Shown here in pieces: positions 1 to 8,547 of a stretch of DNA of 11,612 nucleotides. Source of the DNA: Beijerinckiaceae bacterium (GTDB lineage: Bacteria; Pseudomonadota; Alphaproteobacteria; Rhizobiales; Beijerinckiaceae). Position numbers and translations under genes: made by a program. The notes beneath the pieces were generated by a model. It searched no databases. It was not told the DNA's origin and saw only the letters and a list, made by a program, of their open reading frames with translations. Each line of letters opens with the position of its first letter. Positions within the stretch are counted from its first letter, which is position 1. The stretch spans positions 1-11,612 of the forward strand of contig CANGRU010000022.1 of NCBI GenBank assembly GCA_947456315.1. Direction: 5' to 3'.

Positions 1-767
1 CGGATCGAAATCGGCAGCAGCGCCAGATAAGCAACCGTCAGCGCGATCAAAACTTCCATCGGGAAGGACGCCAAAGCCAGAATGAAAGAGGCCACGGCAA
101 ACAGCACGACGATAAAATATTCGCGCCGCACGCGACCAATCTGCTTGCCAGAAAAATGAGGGATTCGGCTTGCCATCAAAAAGGCAATACCAAGCACATA
201 GACAATTTCAAGAACCACAAACAGGCGCCCTTCGGGCAACCCAAGTGCGGAATAAGACAGATAGATCGGCAGCATGGCCGCAATCGCGCCAGCTGGTGCT
301 GGCATGCCGACAAAAAACTGCGCGTGCCAAGCAGGCTTACCCGGATCGTCAATCATCACATTGAAGCGCGCCAGACGCAGCGCTGCGGCAATGGCGAAGA
401 CGAGTGCAGCAAACCAGCCGAAGCTGCGAATTTCATGCAGGCTCCAGAAATACAGCAGGAAAGCCGGGGCCACGCCAAAGTCGACAAAATCAGCCAGCGA
501 GTCGAGTTCCGCACCAAAGCGGGATGCGCCATCCAGCGCACGCGCCAAACGACCATCAAGACCGTCCAGCACAGCCGCCAGCACGATGAAAATAGCCGCC
601 ATTTCAAACTTGCCCTCGGAGGCAAAACGGATCGAGGTCAGGCCCAGACAAATGGCGAGCAATGTCACCAGATTGGGCAGAACAAAGCGCATGGGAATGC
701 GCGCAAAACGGGGCTTGCGCTTGCCGTTTGCCTTTGTTTCTTCGCTGCCCGTGCGGTGATCTTGCAT
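1..767 (-). CDS. pssA: CDP-diacylglycerol--serine O-phosphatidyltransferase (PssA), 3' end cut by window edge
   Basis: Integral membrane enzyme that transfers a phosphatidyl group from CDP-diacylglycerol to L-serine, giving phosphatidylserine, the precursor of phosphatidylethanolamine. The minus-strand reading frame gives 255 codons without a stop before the window ends, so most of a protein of the usual 250-290 aa is present. The CDP-alcohol phosphotransferase signature is complete: D68, D71-G72, A75-R76, G85, D89 and D93, with the expected spacing. It is followed by the LRLARFNV motif typical of PssA. Before the signature lies a basic N-terminus of about 25 residues and a hydrophobic segment; several hydrophobic segments follow it. 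The start ATG (767-765) overlaps the psd stop in a TGATG arrangement, and an AAGG lies upstream at about 775-778, so translation is probably coupled to psd. The family call is seen directly; the exact C-terminus is outside the window. Confidence 0.93.
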   Translation of the reverse strand, partial: MQDHRTGSEETKANGKRKPRFARIPMRFVLPNLVTLLAICLGLTSIRFASEGKFEMAAIFIVLAAVLDGLDGRLARALDGASRFGAELDSLADFVDFGVAPAFLLYFWSLHEIRSFGWFAALVFAIAAALRLARFNVMIDDPGKPAWHAQFFVGMPAPAGAIAAMLPIYLSYSALGLPEGRLFVVLEIVYVLGIAFLMASRIPHFSGKQIGRVRREYFIVVLFAVASFILALASFPMEVLIALTVAYLALLPISI

Positions 768-1465
768 CAGCCGACCTTGTAGCTGCGACGTGCTTCGCTC
801 GACGACAAATCCGCCAGAACCGTCTCGCCTGCAATGGCTTTCGAACCAAGGCCGACCAATGGCACGGCATTGTCAGGCATATAGACATCAACACGCGATC
901 CGAAACGGATCAGACCAAAACGCTCGCCCGTGCCAATGCTGTCACCTTCACGCGCGAAAGACACGATGCGGCGTGCAATGAGGCCGGCAATCTGCACAAC
1001 GCCGAAACGACCCTGCGCGCTTTCGATGATGATCGAGCTGCGCTCATTGTCTTCGCTCGCCTTGTCGAGATCGGCATTGAGGAAGAGGCCGGGCTTGTAA
1101 GCCAGACGTGTGATGCGGCCGGTAACGGGTGCGCGATTCACATGGCAATCGAAGACCGACATGAAAACCGAAATGCGCGACATCGGCTGGTCACCAAGAC
1201 CCAGTTCCGGTGGCGGCACGAAATAACCGATCGAGGACACAATGCCATCGGCCGGCGAGACCACGAGGCCTTCGCGCAACGGCGTGACGCGCGGCGGATC
1301 ACGGAAGAAATAGCAGCACCAGACGGTGAGAATGCCGCCGATCCAGCCCAGCGGCGACCAGATCCAGCCGAGGATCACGGCAATGGCCGCGAAAATGGCG
1401 ATAAACAAATATCCTTCCGGATGGATCGGAACGATCTGCCGGCGGATGGAATCGATCATGGACAT
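767..1465 (-). CDS. psd: Phosphatidylserine decarboxylase proenzyme, short form (Psd)
   Basis: Decarboxylates phosphatidylserine to phosphatidylethanolamine at the inner membrane, using a pyruvoyl group made by self-cleavage. The 232-aa product is the short form common in Alphaproteobacteria rather than the longer E. coli form. Residues about 18-53 form two hydrophobic segments that anchor it. Then come FRDPPR (about 54-59), SPADG with D73, and FDCHVNRAP with H108. The cleavage site is in RFGSRVD: G189-S190, where S190 would become the pyruvoyl residue of a small alpha chain of about 43 aa. D73, H108 and S190 match the Asp-His-Ser set needed for self-processing in the family. The first ATG (1465-1463) has only a weak GTGAG-like ribosome site upstream, and a second in-frame ATG two codons later is an alternative start. 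It heads a psd-pssA operon divergent from the gene at 1742. Confidence 0.95.
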   Translation of the reverse strand: MSMIDSIRRQIVPIHPEGYLFIAIFAAIAVILGWIWSPLGWIGGILTVWCCYFFRDPPRVTPLREGLVVSPADGIVSSIGYFVPPPELGLGDQPMSRISVFMSVFDCHVNRAPVTGRITRLAYKPGLFLNADLDKASEDNERSSIIIESAQGRFGVVQIAGLIARRIVSFAREGDSIGTGERFGLIRFGSRVDVYMPDNAVPLVGLGSKAIAGETVLADLSSSEARRSYKVG

Positions 1466-1669
1466 GGGTCTGAATGCTCACTGAGGGCTACGGTTAAAGG
1501 CCTTTTCGCAAATCGGGAGGCGGAAGTCACGGGGCACGTTGAACACGATGTTTCGAAGCGGCTTTCCAGCCCTGCCAAAGACTTGAGCAAACCCTGCCCC
1601 CGATTTCAGCATCCGGATGATACATAAGGCAAATCAACCATTTACTGCCTCCCGTCCGGTCGCTTTTCA

Positions 1670-1675
1670 TTGACA
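1670..1675 (+). promoter_or_regulatory. Possible -35 box for the transglutaminase operon
   Basis: The hexamer is a perfect TTGACA. Seventeen bases downstream the expected -10 position (about 1693-1698) reads AAAGTG, a poor match. If used, transcription would begin near 1705, which would give the GTG-started gene a leader of about 37 bases but would leave the GGAGG at 1698-1702 outside the transcript. This is inference from a single hexamer. Confidence 0.25.
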
Positions 1676-1708
1676 TCGGCGCCCCTCAGCCGAAAGTGGA
1701 GGCCGAGC

Positions 1709-1729
1709 ATGTTAGCCCCTCGCTCTTGA
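1709..1729 (+). CDS. Possible six-codon upstream ORF (leader peptide) with strong SD
   Basis: ATG at 1709 opens a reading frame of six codons (MLAPRS) that ends at TGA 1727-1729. A perfect GGAGG stands at 1698-1702, six bases before the ATG, which is ideal spacing and much better than anything before the GTG start at 1742. The ORF is in the same frame as the 1104-aa gene and ends 12 bases before it. It could be a translated leader that delivers ribosomes to the GTG by reinitiation. It could also be the remnant of an older, longer start cut off by the TGA, or chance. Nothing shows that it is expressed. Confidence 0.35.
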   Translation: MLAPRS

Positions 1730-1741
1730 AAGTGCCGCCCC

Positions 1742-4700
1742 GTGTCGATCCGCGTCGCCCTCCACCATGTGACCTCCTATGCCTATGACCGGCCCGTTGC
1801 GCTCGGGCCGCAGGTCATCCGGCTGCGTCCAGCCCCCCATTGCCGGACGAAAATCCTCTCCTATTCGCTGAAAGTGTCGCCCGCCGATCATTTCGTGAAC
1901 TGGCAGCAAGATCCGCACGGCAATTGGCTCTCGCGTCATGTGTTTCCGGAGAAGACGACAAAATTCAAAATCGAAGTCGATCTGACGGCGGAACTGTCGG
2001 TGATCAATCCCTTCGACTTTTTCATCGAAGCGCATGCGGAAGAATTTCCCTTCACCTATACGCCCGAAGAGGCCATCGAACTCGCGCCCTATCTGGTCAC
2101 CGAGCCGCAGGGTGAAAAATTCGCGGCCTATCTGGCTGGTGTCTCGCGCGAGAGCGTGCGCACGGTTGATTTTCTGGTCGGCCTTAACACGCGCCTCAGC
2201 CAAGAGATCAAATATGTCATCCGCATGGAACCCGGCGTGCAATCGCCGGAAGAAACGCTGACGTTGCAATCCGGCTCGTGCCGTGATTCCGCTTGGCTCT
2301 TGGTGCATCTGGCCCGCCAACTCGGATTGGCTGCGCGTTTCGTCTCGGGCTATCTCATCCAGCTCAAAGCCGATGTCGATCCGGTCGATGGCCCCAAAGG
2401 CACAGACCATGACTTCACCGATCTGCACGCATGGGCCGAAATCTATATCCCCGGTGCAGGCTGGATCGGATTGGATGCGACCTCCGGCTTGATGTGCGGC
2501 GAAGGTCATTTGCCACTCGCTGCAACGCCCCATTACCGCTCTGCCGCACCGCTTTCCGGCATGGTGGAACCGGCGCAATGTGAATTTGAATTTCACATGA
2601 AGGTTGAGCGAATCCGCGAACAGCCGCGCGTCACATTGCCTTTTTCAGACGAGGCTTGGGCCAAGCTTGATGCGCTGGGCGACAAGGTCGATCAGGATTT
2701 GATCGCGCAAGATGTGCGTCTCACCATGGGTGGCGAGCCGACCTTTGTGTCGATTGATGATTTTCAATCTGCTGAATGGAACACCGCCGCCGTTGGCCCG
2801 ACCAAACGGCTTTATGCCGACACACTGATCAGGCGTCTGCGCGAGCGTTTCGCACCCGGGGGCTTTCTGCACTACGGCCAAGGCAAATGGTATCCGGGTG
2901 AAAGCCTGCCGCGTTGGGCCTTTGCGCTTTACTGGCGCAAAGATGGCAAACCGATCTGGAACAATCCTGATCTGATTGCCGATGAAGGTGGCAAGGGCCG
3001 CTTCAAAGACAAGATCGCCTTGATCGCCGATGCCGAACGCTTGGCGCATGAGACAGCGCAGCGTCTTGGTATTCCCGTTGATTGCGCCATGCCTGCTTAT
3101 GAAGATCCCGCGCATTGGATTTTGAAAGAAGCCGAACTGCCGGTGAATGTTGATCCGAGCGATCCGAAGATCGAAGATCCGGAAGCACGTTCACGCATGG
3201 TGCGCGTGTTCGAGCGCGGCCTTGCCCATCCCACCGGCTATGTCTTGCCTGTGCAAAGATGGAATGCGGCGAGCGACAAAACACCCCGCTGGAAAAGCGA
3301 GAAATGGGCACTGCGCCGCGGCAAACTGTTTCTAGCCCCCGGCGATTCACCTGCAGGCTTTCGCCTGCCGCTGAACGCACTGCCCTATGTCGCGCCCTCC
3401 TCCTATCCCTACATCATGCCGCAAGATCCGACAGACGAGCGCGGCCCACTGCCCGATCCCAACGAGATCCGCCGCACCTATAGCGAGACGGTGAACGAGC
3501 CCTCGCGTCAGACACAGAATGCGCAAATTGCGGTTGAAGGAGAAGTGCGCACGGCGCTCGCCATCGAGCCACGCGATGGCGTGCTGCATGTCTTCATGCC
3601 GCCTGTCGAGAAGCTGGAAGATTACATCGAACTGCTCGCCGTTATCGAACTGGCAGCGGAAGCCGCCAAAGTGCCGGTGCATATTGAAGGCTATCCACCA
3701 CCGCAGGATCCGCGCATCGAAGTGATCAAAGTCACGCCTGATCCGGGCGTGATTGAAGTCAATGTGCATCCGGCAGCCAGCTGGCGCGAGGCCGTGCACA
3801 ATACGGTGACGCTGTATGAAGAAGCACGCCAGACACGGCTTGGCACAGACAAATATCTGACAGATGGACGCCACACCGGCACAGGTGGTGGCAATCACGT
3901 GGTGCTGGGTGGGGCCACGCCGATGGATTCCCCCTTCCTGCGTCGCCCAGATGTGCTGAAAAGTCTCATCCTCTATTGGCAGCGCCATCCCTCGCTGTCC
4001 TATCTCTTCTCTGGGCTCTTCATCGGGCCGACCAGTCAGGCTCCGCGCATTGATGAAGGCCGCCATGACAGCCTTTACGAGTTGGAAATTGCCATGGCGC
4101 AGGTGCCGCTTCCCGGTCAGGGCCAAACGCCGCTCTGGCTGGTTGATCGACTGTTTCGCAATCTCTTGGTCGATGTCACCGGCAATACGCATCGCGCCGA
4201 AATCTGCATCGACAAATTGTTTTCACCCGATGGCCCGACCGGACGCTTGGGGCTGATCGAGTTTCGCTCGTTTGAAATGCCGCCCGATGCGCGCATGTCG
4301 CTGGCCCAACAGCTGCTCTTGCGCGCGCTCATCGCTTGGTTCTGGCGTGAGCCGCAACAAGGCGACTTTGTGCGTTGGGGCACGGCCCTGCATGATCGGT
4401 TCATGCTGTCGCATTTTGTCTGGGACGATTTTTCAGGCGTGCTCGCCGACCTGCGCGGTGCTGGCTATGATTTCGATCCGCTCTGGTTTGAAGCGCAGCG
4501 CGAATTCCGCTTTCCCTTCTATGGCGATGTCGAACATGGCGGCGTGACAATGACCTTGCGGCAAGCGCTCGAGCCTTGGCATGTCATGGGTGAAGAAGGC
4601 GCGATTGGCGGCACGGTGCGCTATGTCGATTCTTCGGTCGAGCGTGTGGAATTGCTGGCACAAGGTTTTGTGACAGGACGCCACATCATCACCTGCAATG

Positions 4701-5056
4701 GCCGGCCTTTGCCGATGACCTCGACCGGCCGCAACAATGAGGCGGTGGCGGGTGTGCGTTTCAAGGCTTGGCAACCAGCCTCGGGTTTGCATCCGGTCAT
4801 GCCGGTCCATGCGCCGCTGACTTTTGATCTGGTGGACACATGGAATGGCCGCTCACTCGGCGGGATGGTCTATCATGTCGCCCATCCGGGCGGGCGCAAC
4901 CACGATACTTTCCCCGTTAATTCCTACGAAGCCGAGGCCAGACGCTTGGCCCGGTTCCAGAATCATGGCCATACTCCCGGCCCGATCGAAGTGCGGCGGG
5001 AAACCCCGTCGGCGGAATTCCCGTTGACACTCGATCTGAGGAGGCATTGTGGCTAG
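1742..5056 (+). CDS. Transglutaminase-like / DUF2126 (putative amidoligase) protein
   Basis: Large two-part cytoplasmic protein of 1104 aa, close to the usual length of its family. Residues about 1-85 are the bacterial transglutaminase N-terminal domain. Residues about 160-260 are a transglutaminase/cysteine-protease core with an intact triad: C180 (SGSCRDSAW), H229 (DLHAWAEI) and D245 (GLDATSG). From about 320 to the end is DUF2126, which published comparative genomics assigns to glutamine-synthetase-like carboxylate-amine ligases. Visible there are GGEPTF (330-335), a glycine-rich HTGTGGGNH (711-719) resembling the nucleotide-site loop of that fold, and an EFR motif (E840, R842). There is no signal peptide. 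The GTG start is forced: an in-frame TGA lies at 1727 and no other start codon lies between. The N-terminus also fits the family. SD support is poor. The gene overlaps the next by 8 bases. A role in making or modifying an amide- or isopeptide-linked product is predicted; the substrate is unknown. Confidence 0.92.
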   Translation: MSIRVALHHVTSYAYDRPVALGPQVIRLRPAPHCRTKILSYSLKVSPADHFVNWQQDPHGNWLSRHVFPEKTTKFKIEVDLTAELSVINPFDFFIEAHAEEFPFTYTPEEAIELAPYLVTEPQGEKFAAYLAGVSRESVRTVDFLVGLNTRLSQEIKYVIRMEPGVQSPEETLTLQSGSCRDSAWLLVHLARQLGLAARFVSGYLIQLKADVDPVDGPKGTDHDFTDLHAWAEIYIPGAGWIGLDATSGLMCGEGHLPLAATPHYRSAAPLSGMVEPAQCEFEFHMKVERIREQPRVTLPFSDEAWAKLDALGDKVDQDLIAQDVRLTMGGEPTFVSIDDFQSAEWNTAAVGPTKRLYADTLIRRLRERFAPGGFLHYGQGKWYPGESLPRWAFALYWRKDGKPIWNNPDLIADEGGKGRFKDKIALIADAERLAHETAQRLGIPVDCAMPAYEDPAHWILKEAELPVNVDPSDPKIEDPEARSRMVRVFERGLAHPTGYVLPVQRWNAASDKTPRWKSEKWALRRGKLFLAPGDSPAGFRLPLNALPYVAPSSYPYIMPQDPTDERGPLPDPNEIRRTYSETVNEPSRQTQNAQIAVEGEVRTALAIEPRDGVLHVFMPPVEKLEDYIELLAVIELAAEAAKVPVHIEGYPPPQDPRIEVIKVTPDPGVIEVNVHPAASWREAVHNTVTLYEEARQTRLGTDKYLTDGRHTGTGGGNHVVLGGATPMDSPFLRRPDVLKSLILYWQRHPSLSYLFSGLFIGPTSQAPRIDEGRHDSLYELEIAMAQVPLPGQGQTPLWLVDRLFRNLLVDVTGNTHRAEICIDKLFSPDGPTGRLGLIEFRSFEMPPDARMSLAQQLLLRALIAWFWREPQQGDFVRWGTALHDRFMLSHFVWDDFSGVLADLRGAGYDFDPLWFEAQREFRFPFYGDVEHGGVTMTLRQALEPWHVMGEEGAIGGTVRYVDSSVERVELLAQGFVTGRHIITCNGRPLPMTSTGRNNEAVAGVRFKAWQPASGLHPVMPVHAPLTFDLVDTWNGRSLGGMVYHVAHPGGRNHDTFPVNSYEAEARRLARFQNHGHTPGPIEVRRETPSAEFPLTLDLRRHCG
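5037..5044 (+). promoter_or_regulatory. Strong SD that fixes the GTG start at 5049
   Basis: The sequence TGAGGAGG lies inside the last codons of the upstream gene, with four bases between it and the GTG. It is the best ribosome site in the operon and supports independent, efficient initiation of the ATP-grasp/alpha-E gene in addition to coupling through the 8-base overlap. Confidence 0.7.
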
Positions 5057-7583
5057 CGAAAGCGCAGCATCGCGCAACCGCGATCGACGTCCGGGCGGGA
5101 CATCCCCGCGCCGCGTCGAAAGCTGGACGAGCGGTTATCAGGCCCTGCCGGGAATCTCTGACGAATTTATTGATGCCAATGGCCAGCCGCGTGCGCATTG
5201 GCAAGCCTTCCTCAACGCGCTGTCGCGCATTGAAGATGACCAGATCGAACGCCGCTTTGCCGCGGCCGACCGCCATATCCGCGACTTGGGTATTTCATAT
5301 CGCGTCTATGGCGAGACCAACGAACGCTCGTGGCCGCTGTCGCATGTGCCGGTGCTCATTCCGGAGCGCGATTGGCGCGCCATTGCCGCGGGTGTCACAC
5401 AGCGCGCCGAATTGATGGAGCGCATCCTCTCGGACGTCTATGGCGAAGGCAATCTGGTGCGCGAAGGCGCTTTGCCAGCGGCCGCTGTTACCGGCAGCCC
5501 CGATTTCATGCGCCCGATGCAGGGTGTGAAGCCGCCGGGTGACCGCTGGATGCGCCTCTATGCCTGCGACATTGGCCGCGGCCCTGACGGTCGCTGGTGG
5601 GTGCTGGGTGATCGCGCGCAAGCGCCCTCGGGCACAGGCAATGCGCTTGAAAACCGCCTCGTCCTGTCACGCGCTTTTCCCAATCTCTATCGCGACATGA
5701 ATGTCGAGCGTCTCGCGCCCTTCTTCCGCGAATTTCGCAAAGGCCTTGCAGATTCCGCCACGCGCCCTGAGCCACGCATCTGTCTGCTGACGCCCGGCCC
5801 CTATAGCCAGACCTATTTCGAACAAGCCTATCTCGCGCGCTATCTCGGCATTCTGCTGGTCGAGGGGGATGATCTGACTGTGCAGGATGGCATGGTGCAT
5901 GTGCGCACCATTGCCGGCCTCAAGCGCGCCGATGTCATCTGGCGTCGCGTCGATGCTGATTGGTGCGATCCGCTCGAAGGCAATGCCGCCTCGCACTTGG
6001 GCGTGCCTGGCCTCATTCAGGCCATTCGCAATGGCACGGTGACCGTTGCCAATATGCCGGGGGCCGGCCTCATTGAATCACGCGCGCTGCTCGGCTTCAT
6101 GCCGGCACTGTGCAAACGCCTGATGGGCGAAGAGCTACAGCTGCCCAATATTGCGACATGGTGGTGCGGACAGGAGAGCGAGCGCAAGCAGGTGCTCGAG
6201 CGTCTGGATGAGCTCGTCATCTCGAGCGCTTTTTCCGACACGCTGCCCGGCATGAAAGGCCAGCGCAGCCTGATTGGCGCGGATCTCGATACGCAGGCCC
6301 GCGCGCGCCTGATGTCAGATCTCGATGATCGCGCGATTGATTATGTCGGGCAGGAAATGGTGCAGCTCTCCACCACCCCCGTGTGGGATGATGGCAAACT
6401 CACACCACGCCCCTTCGTGCTGCGCGTCTATGCGGCGGCGACCGAAAACGGGTGGGAAATCATGCCCGGCGGCTTTTGTCGCGTCTCCGACCAAGGCGAT
6501 GCGCGCGCTGTCTCCATGGGCGAAGGCGTGCAATCGGCAGACGTCTGGGTGCTGGCCGACAAGCCTGTCGAAATGACAACCCTTTTGCCCACCAGCGACA
6601 GCGTGAAAATCCGCCGCCTGCTGGGCAATCTGCCAAGCCGTGCAGCGGATAATCTGTTCTGGCTTGGCCGTTATATGGAGCGCGTTGAAGCCACCCTGCG
6701 CATCATCCGCTGCTTGTGCTCCCGCGTCATGGATCCCGATTCCATGACGGGCGGTGGTCGCCAATCGACTTTCCGTCTGGCCCGCATGCTCATCACTTGG
6801 GGCGCTGTGCCCGCCGAAATGGCTGATGCCACAACGGCGGAAATTGCAGCAACCGCCTTGCATGACAAAACACAAGTTGGTTCAGCCACAGCCATTGCCT
6901 CCGCAGCACGACGCGCCGCAGGTGTCATTCGCGAACGCCTGTCACCGGATGCATGGCACTTGCTGCGCACCCTCGACATGCGCTTGTCGCATGAAGAGGG
7001 CAAAGCGCTGCCGGAAGCTGAATCCTTCGACAAGGCGGACGCTGCTTTGCGCGTCATTGCCGCTTTGTCCGGTCTGTTTCAGGAAAACACCAATCGCGTA
7101 GCGGGCTGGCGTTTTCTGGATATGGGACGGCGCGTGGAACGAGCCATCAACACCTGCCGCTTCGCCCGCACTTTTGCCGACAAGGATGCGACAGCCGAAA
7201 ATCTCGATGTGCTGCTCGATCTGATCGACTCGCAGATCACCTATCGTTCACGCTATCTGGTCGGCGTGGCGCTGGCGCCTGTGCGCGACATGGTGTTGCT
7301 CGACACGTTCAACCCGCGCTCTGTGGCGTTTCAGGCCGAGCGCATCAATGAACATCTGGCGACCCTGCCACTCTTGCAAGAAGACGGTATTCTGGAAGCG
7401 CCCAGCCGGCTCTCCGTCAAAATTGTCTCCGACCTGACTGTCGAACAGGCCGACCATCTCGACCAGCAGAAAATTCTGGCTGTCGAGCAGCGCCTGATGG
7501 CGCTTGCCGAAGCCGTGGCCCAGCGCTACTTCCTGCAAGGTCCGGGTGCGACACGCCAAGGCCGCGAGATGGATCTCGCATGA
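5049..7583 (+). CDS. Circularly permuted ATP-grasp / alpha-E domain fusion protein
   Basis: 844-aa cytoplasmic protein with two modules. After an Arg/Ser-rich, probably disordered stretch of about 25 residues, residues about 40-510 form a circularly permuted type 2 ATP-grasp domain. Conserved blocks include DRAQAPSG (188-195), [11 protein letters not shown] (298-308), FVLRVY (456-461) and MPGGFCRV (472-479). ATP-grasp enzymes activate a carboxylate as acyl-phosphate and join it to an amine or thiol. Residues from about 528 to 835 form the helical alpha-E domain (formerly DUF403), opening with [20 protein letters not shown]. The biochemical role of alpha-E is not established. In many bacteria the two modules are separate genes, so the fusion implies that they work as one unit. 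The GTG start has a strong SD and overlaps the previous gene by 8 bases; the stop overlaps the next start in ATGA. Partners and gene order point to peptide or amide bond formation, with unknown substrate. Confidence 0.92.
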   Translation: MASESAASRNRDRRPGGTSPRRVESWTSGYQALPGISDEFIDANGQPRAHWQAFLNALSRIEDDQIERRFAAADRHIRDLGISYRVYGETNERSWPLSHVPVLIPERDWRAIAAGVTQRAELMERILSDVYGEGNLVREGALPAAAVTGSPDFMRPMQGVKPPGDRWMRLYACDIGRGPDGRWWVLGDRAQAPSGTGNALENRLVLSRAFPNLYRDMNVERLAPFFREFRKGLADSATRPEPRICLLTPGPYSQTYFEQAYLARYLGILLVEGDDLTVQDGMVHVRTIAGLKRADVIWRRVDADWCDPLEGNAASHLGVPGLIQAIRNGTVTVANMPGAGLIESRALLGFMPALCKRLMGEELQLPNIATWWCGQESERKQVLERLDELVISSAFSDTLPGMKGQRSLIGADLDTQARARLMSDLDDRAIDYVGQEMVQLSTTPVWDDGKLTPRPFVLRVYAAATENGWEIMPGGFCRVSDQGDARAVSMGEGVQSADVWVLADKPVEMTTLLPTSDSVKIRRLLGNLPSRAADNLFWLGRYMERVEATLRIIRCLCSRVMDPDSMTGGGRQSTFRLARMLITWGAVPAEMADATTAEIAATALHDKTQVGSATAIASAARRAAGVIRERLSPDAWHLLRTLDMRLSHEEGKALPEAESFDKADAALRVIAALSGLFQENTNRVAGWRFLDMGRRVERAINTCRFARTFADKDATAENLDVLLDLIDSQITYRSRYLVGVALAPVRDMVLLDTFNPRSVAFQAERINEHLATLPLLQEDGILEAPSRLSVKIVSDLTVEQADHLDQQKILAVEQRLMALAEAVAQRYFLQGPGATRQGREMDLA

Positions 7584-8500
7584 TTTACGACATTCGCCAC
7601 GTCACCACCTATCGCTACGATTCACCGGTTTCGTCGGCACGCTGCACTTTGCGCCTGTTGCCGACCGATGATGACGGCCAGCGCGTCTTTGACAGCGGGG
7701 TGGAAGTTTCGCCCAATCCCAGCACGATCAGCGAGCGCAAAGATTTCTTTGGTACGCGCGTCACCAATGTGACGATTGGTACAACGCATCGTGAATTGCG
7801 CATCACCGCCATGTCACGTGTGGAGGTGGAACGCCGCCCAGCCCCCGCACCGGAATTGACGCCCGCTTGGGAAGAGGTGCGCCAAAGCGCCTTTTCATCC
7901 AATGCGCTCGGCTCACAAGCGCCTGCGCATTTTCTCTATCCGTCGCGGCTGGTGCCTTTGCATGCACCCGCCACGGCCTATGCGCGTGAAAGTTTCAGCC
8001 CGCGCCGCACGATTGTGGAAGCCGCTGCCGAGCTGATGACGCGCATCCGCAAAGATTTCAAATATGATCCCAAGGCGACGGCTGTCTCAACGCCGCTGTC
8101 GGACGCTTTTGAAGCGCGCGGCGGTGTGTGTCAGGATTTTGCTCACATCATGATCGCAGCTTTGCGCGGCCTTGGCCTGCCTGCGGCTTATGTCTCTGGC
8201 TATATCCGCACTTTGCCACCGCCCGGAAAACCTCGACTTGTGGGGGCTGATGCTTCGCATGCCTGGGTGTCGTTGTGGTGTGGAGATGCATTCGGCTGGC
8301 TCGATTTTGATCCAACCAATGCCTTGATGGCCAGCAATGATCACATTGTGATTGCACGCGGACGCGATTATGCGGATGTCTCGCCGATTGATGGCGTCAT
8401 TCTGGCATCAGGCAATCAGACGCTGACGGTCAGCGTCGATGTCGCGCCCAGCCAACGCGCCAGCCATGATCCTGCACCGCGGGTTGAGGCATTTGTCTAG
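7580..8500 (+). CDS. Transglutaminase-like (cysteine protease fold) protein
   Basis: 306-aa protein of the usual length for stand-alone members. Residues about 1-85 are the bacterial transglutaminase N-terminal beta domain, opening with VTTYRYDSPV, which parallels [10 protein letters not shown] in the 1104-aa protein of the same operon. The core at about 150-260 has the full triad: C184 (GGVCQDFAH), H227 (ASHAW) and D244 (DFDPTN). The tail holds the family's ARGRDYADVSP and VSVDV strands. No signal peptide is visible, so it probably acts in the cytoplasm. Bacterial members can be amidases/proteases or amide-transferring enzymes, and the sequence does not decide which. It is the last gene of the operon, translationally coupled through the ATGA overlap at 7580-7583. 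In context it most likely trims or transfers the product of the two ligase modules (inference). Confidence 0.92.
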   Translation: MIYDIRHVTTYRYDSPVSSARCTLRLLPTDDDGQRVFDSGVEVSPNPSTISERKDFFGTRVTNVTIGTTHRELRITAMSRVEVERRPAPAPELTPAWEEVRQSAFSSNALGSQAPAHFLYPSRLVPLHAPATAYARESFSPRRTIVEAAAELMTRIRKDFKYDPKATAVSTPLSDAFEARGGVCQDFAHIMIAALRGLGLPAAYVSGYIRTLPPPGKPRLVGADASHAWVSLWCGDAFGWLDFDPTNALMASNDHIVIARGRDYADVSPIDGVILASGNQTLTVSVDVAPSQRASHDPAPRVEAFV

Positions 8501-8502
8501 CC

Positions 8503-8534
8503 TCGTCATTGCTTCGCTTCACTCGCAATGACGA
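8503..8534. repeat. REP-like palindrome in a convergent junction; possible bidirectional terminator
   Basis: A perfect 10-bp stem, TCGTCATTGC at 8503-8512 against GCAATGACGA at 8525-8534, flanks a 12-base loop. Read on the minus strand it gives CATTGCGAGTGAAGCGAAGC, very like the dispersed CATTGCGAGCGAAGCGAAGC repeats I recall from several alphaproteobacterial genomes. It fills most of the gap between the convergent stop codons at 8500 and 8548. Neither side has a T-run, so as an intrinsic terminator it would be atypical. It may still block read-through or protect mRNA ends. Confidence 0.7.
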
Positions 8535-8547
8535 TGTCAGTCAGCGT

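Larger units (their letters stand above)
1466..1741. other. Divergent intergenic region between psd and the transglutaminase operon
   Basis: This 276-base gap must hold the promoters of both divergent units. On the plus strand there is a TTGACA hexamer at 1670-1675 and a six-codon ORF with its own ribosome site at 1698-1729. The middle part (about 1611-1645) is AT-richer than its surroundings and holds TATCAT-like and TTGATT hexamers on the minus strand, but their spacing does not make a convincing promoter for psd. I see no RNA gene and no long inverted repeat. Confidence 0.6.

Noticed and set aside
662..1627. 321-codon open frame on the plus strand across psd
   Set aside because: It is antisense to psd, whose product has all family motifs. 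The translation is rich in His, Arg and Asp without recognisable domains, a typical shadow in GC-rich DNA.
1609..1650. Possible psd promoter (TTGATT and TATCAT on the minus strand)
   Set aside because: The two hexamers are only about 9 bases apart, and no other pair in the gap has 16-18 base spacing and good matches.
1712..2596. 294-codon open frame on the minus strand
   Set aside because: It is antisense to the transglutaminase core of the 1104-aa gene. Its composition is biased and no motif is visible.
3347..4192. 281-codon open frame on the minus strand
   Set aside because: It lies wholly inside the DUF2126 region in an opposite frame, with no ribosome site or domain.
1742..8500. The operon as a defence or mobile-element system
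   Set aside because: Base composition matches the flanking housekeeping genes, no integrase, repeat or tRNA boundary is visible, and the families are known widespread chromosomal ones.
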